Assembly (NCBI RefSeq): GCF_014529535.1
Contig: NC_050738.1
Span: 3,790,588 to 3,854,587, forward strand
Origin: Bradysia coprophila
Lineage: Eukaryota > Arthropoda > Insecta > Diptera > Sciaridae
Length of the DNA stretch: 64,000 bases
Direction of reading: 5' to 3'
Under the pieces are notes generated by a model, which was not told the origin of the DNA, ran no database searches, and was given only the letters and a program-made list of their open reading frames with translations. Shown here one piece after another: positions 57,701-64,000 of this stretch. Each line of letters starts with the position of its first letter. The first letter of the stretch is position 1. The translations under genes were made by a program, and so were the position numbers.

Positions 57701-59880
57701 AAAAATTATATCCACTTTGAAATATTAACATTAGTATCACTTCCCATTATCTCATTACGTTCGTCCTCCTTTCATCTCTATTTTCGTTGACAAAAATATC
57801 AACATTCAACGTTCCACATTTATACGTGTATAGCCATAGAAATGTTATGAAGAAAGCCTTTTCTACCCCTAGACCAATATATTATTTAAAGAAGAAAAAA
57901 AAAACTTTTTTTTTCTGGTAATCTTCTTCTATATTTATATCTCAGATATAATAACAGCATTTTGTTTTAAAAAATGTGAATTCTTATTCGTTAATGTTTC
58001 TCTTTTTATATAATTTTTCTGTCGTTCTTTTTCATTTAACATATTTCGGTTAACCATAAATTGTCGTTAATGTATTTTCTGATTTCGTCGCATTTGATGT
58101 CATATTAAAATATATTTTTTTTGTCTTTCCTTCCAAGGTACAAACGAATGCCTTCACACGTTTTTTTTTTGTCGACTTCTTGGTGCACACAAATTTATTA
58201 TTTTATTATGCTAAAGGCTTGAACGTAGGTAGTCAAAATAAATGAATTTTTGATTTTAATTTCTCGACAAGAGATAACCCTTCCGATGGAAAATTGACGA
58301 TGTCAATACAGTTTTGATATTGATCGAAAGCGAGAAAGTATGAATACTATTAGAAGGCAGGCTCCCCGACAAAGAGTTTTATTGGAGAAGTTGATGGAAA
58401 ATACTTAGAATAAAGTTCTTTTAATCTATTACTTCTTTCGATACCATTTCCAATACCAGAGTTAGTCGTTTGTTTGATGGTTCGTTATCACCAAAAATCA
58501 TTCTACAAAATTAGCAACATGTTTTCAGACATGGACTGGCTATATTGGGCGATCGGGCGTCGTCCGAAGGGCGCTGGCTGATTGTGAGAGTTAAACAACT
58601 TTTTTATATTTTCTGATTGTATTTCCTTGAACTCATCATCTTCGAACGCAAAACTTGAAGTGCCATACGTTAACCTGGCCCTTTTTTTGTTTGAAGCTTT
58701 GTGTTTGACACAAAATCTTTTACTTCATTAGTTTAAACATAAGTTTTCCTTTATATAAGAAAACCGCAGCCAGAGCTCATCGGTTAATATGTATGTATCG
58801 TTAGTGTCGGTAACAGCTGACTATACGAAAGAGTGACAATAGATTGTGGTAACACCAACATTTCTGACATTTCTGTTAGCTCAGCTTCGTGGACTAGTTC
58901 GTGAATATATATGATTTTCCGTCCTTAAAATGAAAACATTAACAGATGGACAATTCTCTAAGGACACACCGAATAAAATTGCATGAAAGAATAGTAAAAA
59001 TCCAAACGATATAATAAGAAGCTTCAGAATGTCCAACATACAACGTGACACAAATCAAATTTTATGTTGCATATAATTCCAATTCTGTTTACATTACTCG
59101 ATCGGAAACCTGCACAGCAATCAAAATATTGTTATATTGCTCCGTACATTATGTTTTCCCCATTATCCTGGCAATATTTTTTCTTCTTTTTGTTGCTTCA
59201 CTCCATAACACTATATGCGAGTAAATTGTATTGAAACGTCTATATACGGTTCAGTGACATGTCCAGTGAACTGTTGCTCTCCTGGGAAAAATCTGGAAAT
59301 TGCATCTATATCACATAAAAGTAATACAAAAATTTTTCTGATGTTTTGCACTGCATTCAGTATTTTGGTGTTTATGTCTTTATATTCCATATCCATATCG
59401 TCAAGACGGACGAAAAAAAAGAACCATTTCCACGGAATATGGTTATGTGTTTCAGTTATATTACCGAAAGTTATTGTGTTTTATTCGGAAAACATTTTTA
59501 TATGAAAATTGCCTTTTGGTTTTATGAAAATTGCTGATGTAAATGCTTCGCTATTACGGCGAATCGAATCTGAACACCAAATCTAATTCGTTTTTATGAC
59601 TTTATGAGCAATAAGACTGGCCATTGTTATACGAGGTGTGAGCTTACATTTTTGTAAACCTTTATGGGTAATGGCTCAACGGAGAATTTTCGACTTTATT
59701 TCATGTTAAACGATGGATCTGCCTAGATCTCTGCAATAATACTTATAAGAGTTAAGTTGGATGCAATTTTCGCTTCGAATTGATGTTGATGTCATCTGAT
59801 TTTCAATTAGCTGGCACCATCGTTTCGATTTAGTCTCATATTTATATTACTCAGAATTACTCATTTCTCCCAAGCATTCT
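57701..59880. other. AT-rich region without visible gene
   Basis: It contains family A motifs at 58420-58450 and 58700-58815. A short segment at about 59211-59305 is open on both strands and has a possible minus-strand acceptor, but no gene can be built from it. Confidence 0.4.
58700..58815 (+). repeat. dispersed repeat family A copy
   Basis: 'aaaatcttttacttcattag', 'tttatataagaaaaccgcag', 'cagagctcatcggttaat' and 'gtgtcggtaacagctgacta' in family order. The first part ('aatctattacttctttcgat') lies at 58425, so this copy is stretched by about 230 bp of extra sequence. Confidence 0.65.
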
Positions 59881-59889
59881 GATTTTATG

Positions 59890-60400
59890 AACAAGACTTC
59901 TATACTATGTCTAACATCACAGATTATTATGAATCATTCATTCACTTTCGACAATGAATCCGACAACACAGATGACGATGAGTCTTTTGAATTCCAAACA
60001 CAGGGTATGTGAAACTGAACCTGTCAGTTGAGGCCGTTGAGACGTTACTGGGTCGAATCCAGTCAGCAAGAGGACGTACTTCAGAGATTTTTTTTCAAAA
60101 ATTCTGAAGAATCCAAAAAAAACCGTAAAAAATTCTGAAATTGTTTTTCTGAATTTTTCAGAGATTTTTAGAATTCTCTAAAATAGGTCCTGGTATACAT
60201 ACAGAAAAGCGAAGAAAGGGTAAAATTTTGCAGTCAGAGCATCAACATATGTTTACAAGGTACGATTCAAAATCTTTAACTTCACGTCACCACGTTGTGT
60301 ACAAAACTCTTATGCCTAGCATCACAGATAATTATGAATTATTCATTCACTGACTCGAATCCATCAGTACGATGCTTGGAGTAGTGCTGCGGTTTTTCAT
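59890..60400. repeat. duplicated segment with 'aacatcacagattattatgaa'
   Basis: 'catcacagattattatgaat' then 'cattcattcactttcgac' (59918 on) recurs as 'catcacagataattatgaat' then 'tattcattcactgactcg' (60320 on). The right end 'gatgcttggagtagtgctgcgg' recalls the family C end. Confidence 0.45.
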
Positions 60401-60564
60401 AACTATAAAGTAAATCAGTAAATAGCTGATTTTCCAATAGTTTGTCGACCGACAAAAAATTCTTCATTCATGAGAGTTTCAAAATTTTTAATTATTTGAA
60501 TCGAAAAAGCGGAATAAATCCCTACCGCTTGGATTTTCTTTTGTGCATTGTGATACTAGTCGTT

Positions 60565-60790
60565 ATTGGTAGGTTGGCTCAGTGGTAATGTACTGGCCTT
60601 CCACCAAGAAAATCCGGGTTCATCCCAGTGAGGGCGAATTCTGTTTAGGATTTTTCCCAAATGTGTAGCATAAAAGTTACTTTCCTAAGCATACCCAAGC
60701 TTCATAATCTGGGTGGGTAGTTGAGGTGTTTGGTGCCGTCAACGAAACGTACATAGAAGGTTGGCATGAATGTCATAATCCATTCACAAT
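60565..60790 (+). repeat. tRNA-derived SINE
   Basis: It starts with an A-box-like GGTTGGCTCAGTGGTAATG, then 'ggccttccacca' and a B box GGGTTCATCCC, at tRNA-like spacing and close to a tRNA-Gly sequence. A ~130-bp non-tRNA body follows. The acceptor stem does not close and the anticodon arm is altered, so it is not a functional tRNA. Confidence 0.6.
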
Positions 60791-60799
60791 AAATTCTGT

Positions 60800-62440
60800 G
60801 TACAAATCATCAGCATTTTACAATAACCATGTTTAGAGACATTTTAAAAAAATAGTGTCCAAATATCTGAAGTCTAACTTTAGGCGCAGATATAATCAGC
60901 ACCAGACGAAAAATCCTAAGGGCTTTGCTAACCTATAGGCATGGTTCGGAATTCACGTAAATCATATGGTCCACAGTCCACACTCTACATAAATAATGGC
61001 TACAAATATTGGTAAAAATTGGGTGAGATAACGGTATGTTCAGAAAAATATCTGTAAATGGAAAAATTTGATTAGCTAACCCAGAATTTTGTTGCTGCAA
61101 TATGTTTTCCCAAAAAAATCTTCAGGACACATCATAATAAAATGAAGCAGTAGCAAAAACAGAACGAGGTAAAAAAAAACAATTAAATGTGACAAATGAT
61201 TACAACTGCTATCTGCTGCTATTTTTTTCTTCTACAAATATAATTTAGCTACCACGCACAATACACCACATTGGGATAATTTTCTTTGATACATAAATGA
61301 CAATTTTCCTTAATGATCATTAAGCATTATACGGAGAGAAATGTAATAAATGGGCATGTTCAACATAATATCCCTAAATAGTTTTTTTTTCCCGATTTAT
61401 TCCTAATGATGATGGGTTTGTCCGTAATTTATGTAATAATCTTATTTTTATTATGATTACTCTCTGGAGAGATATGAAGAGTCTTATATTACAAGGCTTC
61501 TCATTATAATCGCACGAATATGCTTAGAGTGTATGTAGAGGTAAAATGTCAAAGGTCACATACTTATCTCGAGGAAAACAATCGTGAAGGAAAAAAGAAG
61601 AAGAAAAAAATTAATGGAAAACAACGTTTCGTATGACGGAGTCGTCGCAATATTGATGGTGTTGTGTTGCGTATAATTTTGGTTTGAAATCCAAGATCCA
61701 AGCCTAAAATCCTAATCCATAATTACAATCGTCTAGACCGAAAAAAATCGCTCAGCTTCAAAAATAATGACCAAAAATTTAAGCAAATTTTATTGTCAAG
61801 AAAGTAAGATTTTGTTACCATATAATGAAAATGTCAGTTTTATAAGCGATATCATCCTGCCTCTTAACATTATTCGAACGAAAAAGAACGAGTTCGCTTT
61901 AACATCATGGAATTTTATTGAAATCGGTTTATGGAACAACGCGAACGGAACGTTAATCACTGGGTGTTCAAATCAGCGATGCAAATTATTAATTTTTGAA
62001 CAATTATGATGTCCGATATGATGCGTTATCTCAATGAACCTGTAATTTTATTTGGTTGATTATTTTGATTGGCATTTCTGCAGGTATACGGTTCAACGAT
62101 TGAAACTGGTTTCACGATATGCGTAAACATTTAAACCATACATCAAATTCGGGTTTTCTTTTGTAACAGAGAATTTGAAATGTTCCATTTTGGTGTTATT
62201 CTCGTGGTCAATTGAAATAGGTCATTTGAAACATTTTTGTAAAATATCTTCCGGACAAAGACAGTTTTGCTTGTGAAATTTTGGTCGAAAATATTTAATT
62301 GAAACCGTGGATTTCGTCGAGATTCACGATTAAATTCTGATATCCAATATTCGACTCAATGCAAGAGGCAATAATGTTTTCTTCGTCACACTTTTACTAA
62401 CTATAAACTTTTACAAACGAAAAGAGTAGTGTTCAATATT
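60800..62440. other. AT-rich region without visible gene
   Basis: The open frame at 61767-62009 (80 codons, plus) has reasonable composition (FISDIILPLNIIRTKKNEF) but no recognisable domain and no splice or promoter support. Confidence 0.35.
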
Positions 62441-62444
62441 CACT

Positions 62445-63161
62445 AAGTCTATCACTTCTTCTTCTTCTTCTTCTTTTTCAGCCTGTTTCTATCCACTGCT
62501 GGATGTAGGCCTCTCCAACTTCTTTCCATTTCGTACGATCCATTGCCATTTGCTGCCAGTTTGTACCTGCAATATTCTTAATTCCGTTTGTCCATCTCTC
62601 TGGTGGTCTACCTATAGCTCGTCTTTTATATGGTCGCCAGTTCATGATCTTTTTGGTCCAACGTTCGTCTGTCCTTCTTGCAATATGTCCCGCCCAGCTC
62701 CATTTCAGAGATGCTATTCTTTCCATGACATCAACGACCCTGGTTTGTTGTCGAATCCATTGATTCGTCATTCTGTCTCTGAGTGTTATTCCAAGCATAC
62801 TCCGTTCCATGGCTCTTTGTGTCACTCTCAATTTTTCTTCGGATGCTTTCGTTAAAGTTAACGTTTCCGCTCCATAAGTGAGCACTGGAAGGACACAAGT
62901 GTCGAAAACTTTGCGTTTCAGACTATTATTCATTTTGCTTTTGAAAATTAGTCTGAGTTTTCCGAACGCTGCCCATGCAAGACCAATCCTACGTCTTATT
63001 TCTGCAGTTTGGTTGTCCAGACCTAACTTCAGCTTATGTCCTAGATATACGTAGCTGTCGACTCGTTCAATGACAGTGTCACCAATTTTGATTTCTCTAT
63101 CGTCCCCGATGTTGGTCATGACTTTTGTTTTCGATAAGTTCATCTTGAAGTCTATCACTTC
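62445..63161 (-). mobile_element. 5'-truncated RTE-like retrotransposon with 14-bp target duplication
   Basis: The minus-strand open frame 62478-63158 encodes 226 aa of an RT C-terminus: KMNLSKTKVM, SYVYLGHKLKL, VLPVLTYGAETLTLTKASE, WAGHIARRTDERWTKKIM, GRPPERWTNGIKNIAGTNW, VGEAYIQQW. The pattern matches RTE-type endonuclease-RT proteins. The element ends in a (GAA)n tail (62457-62475 region) and is bounded by AAGTCTATCACTTC at 62445-62458 and again at 63148-63161, an exact 14-bp duplication. The 5' boundary falls in mid-RT, the normal result of incomplete reverse transcription. The frame is unbroken, so the insertion is recent. It landed inside a family A repeat. Confidence 0.85.
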
Positions 63162-63300
63162 GTTTGTTTAAATTATTATCGAGTGGTTGCTGCGAAATCT
63201 CCTACTTCATTAGTTTTAATATATACTTGGCCATATCAGAACAAACTAACGGCGGTTCATCACTTAATTTAATCGTCGTTGTTGATATCAGATGTTTTTT
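63148..63300 (+). repeat. dispersed repeat family A, split by the RTE insertion
   Basis: 'gtctatcacttcgtttgttt', 'aaatctcctacttcattagt', 'cggttcatcacttaattta' and 'gtcgttgttgatatcagatg' in family order. Its first bases are duplicated at 62445-62458 by the retrotransposon insertion. Confidence 0.7.
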
Positions 63301-64000
63301 AGTAAGTCGGTGTGTAACCTCCTTATTTATTTTTCTGCGCTAGAGGCCATGAAAAGGAACTGAATTTTTATAGTAGCGTGATTGAGTGTCATATTTGCAT
63401 ATCAAAAGTACATTAATCGTATTACTTCCACAGCATAGGTGGTATCATTAGAAAGCTGTCCATAGAAACCAGGTCATAGAGTACAAAGAGTCTCAAAAAT
63501 TCACCGAACTTCCAATTTTACACTTCGAATGATGTTTTACTGTAGTGTACTACCGAAGAGGCTAAAGCTTTTCTACACAAATCTTTCGTTCTACGTTATT
63601 GTATTATTGTCTCTCACACAGATAAAAATATGGGATTACAATTTTTAGGTCCGAGGGGATTACTTTCAAAAAGTAATTCTTTCGGGATTAGATTTTTAAT
63701 CTTCGCCAGAAATTGAAAAAATGTAATTCTTTCAGGGATTAAAAGTAGGACTAAACAATAATATTGAGGATTGAACGATGATACTGCTGCTTAGAATTTT
63801 CCGTCTATAATTTAATCGTCTTGAAATCACACTTTTGTGTTAATTTAGTTCGTATCGAACACGATTTACGAACAAGATATGGTTATGTGAGAAAAATTAA
63901 TTGAAACGGACATTTATTTGGTGTTAAAATGTTTCAATGGTACTACCGATGGTTTATTCTGCCTTACAATACCAGGCTCAGAATAGAAATTTTAAGTCGG
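63301..64000. other. AT-rich region without visible gene
   Basis: No gene or strong repeat is recognised. Near-repeated 'gggatta.a.tttttaatc' and 'gtaattctttc.gggatta' motifs occur at 63640-63760. Confidence 0.4.

Noticed and set aside
60572-60640. Functional tRNA-Gly gene
   Set aside because: The A and B boxes are present, but the acceptor ends do not pair, the anticodon region is altered and a SINE-like body follows.
62550-62855. 101-codon plus-strand frame
   Set aside because: The complement of the RTE reverse-transcriptase fragment.

Overview
The window reads as nuclear DNA from an insect, most likely a dipteran. It is AT-rich, its genes have spliced exons with short introns (54, 62 and about 70-90 nt are typical), polyadenylation signals sit just past stop codons, and the encoded proteins match insect and general animal families. 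Nothing here looks bacterial. The species cannot be fixed from the sequence alone; a lower dipteran is a guess.

Layout. Positions 1-3,300 are gene-free repeats, including a four-unit tandem array of about 130 bp period. From 4.2 to 16.6 kb lies a compact cluster of six genes that can be modelled exon by exon: RpS15 (-), an STK16-type kinase (+), a GPATCH11-type G-patch protein (-), Cog8 (+), a divergent histone H2A ending in an H2A.X-like SQ motif (-), and an intronless BTB-BACK protein (-). STK16/GPATCH11 and Cog8/H2A are tail to tail. GPATCH11 and Cog8 are head to head across about 305 bp and probably share a promoter region. The set is housekeeping in character: translation, Golgi tethering, Golgi-associated kinase, RNA processing, chromatin.

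From about 16.6 kb to the end no complete gene can be seen. This 47 kb is AT-rich and full of decayed non-LTR retrotransposon 3' ends (RTE-like, I/jockey-like and others), tRNA-derived SINE heads, short dispersed repeat families in both orientations, and many foldback elements. The most striking foldback is a 1.4 kb structure at 54.3-55.7 kb with two 654-bp arms around a 104-nt loop. The stretch may be intronic: several short open segments with good splice sites occur. Four minus-strand ones (52.6, 45.3, 43.15 and 41.5 kb) join in consistent phase into 50 codons. A plus-strand signal-peptide-like exon sits at 35.05 kb. These are candidates only.

Most promising items: the divergent intron-containing SQ-tailed H2A, the 1.4 kb long hairpin, the dispersed repeat family of more than ten copies (one split by an RTE fragment with a 14-bp target duplication), the nested foldback clusters at 33.4-34.0 and 46.9-47.8 kb, and a dense block of TATCGATA/CGATA motifs at 56 kb.
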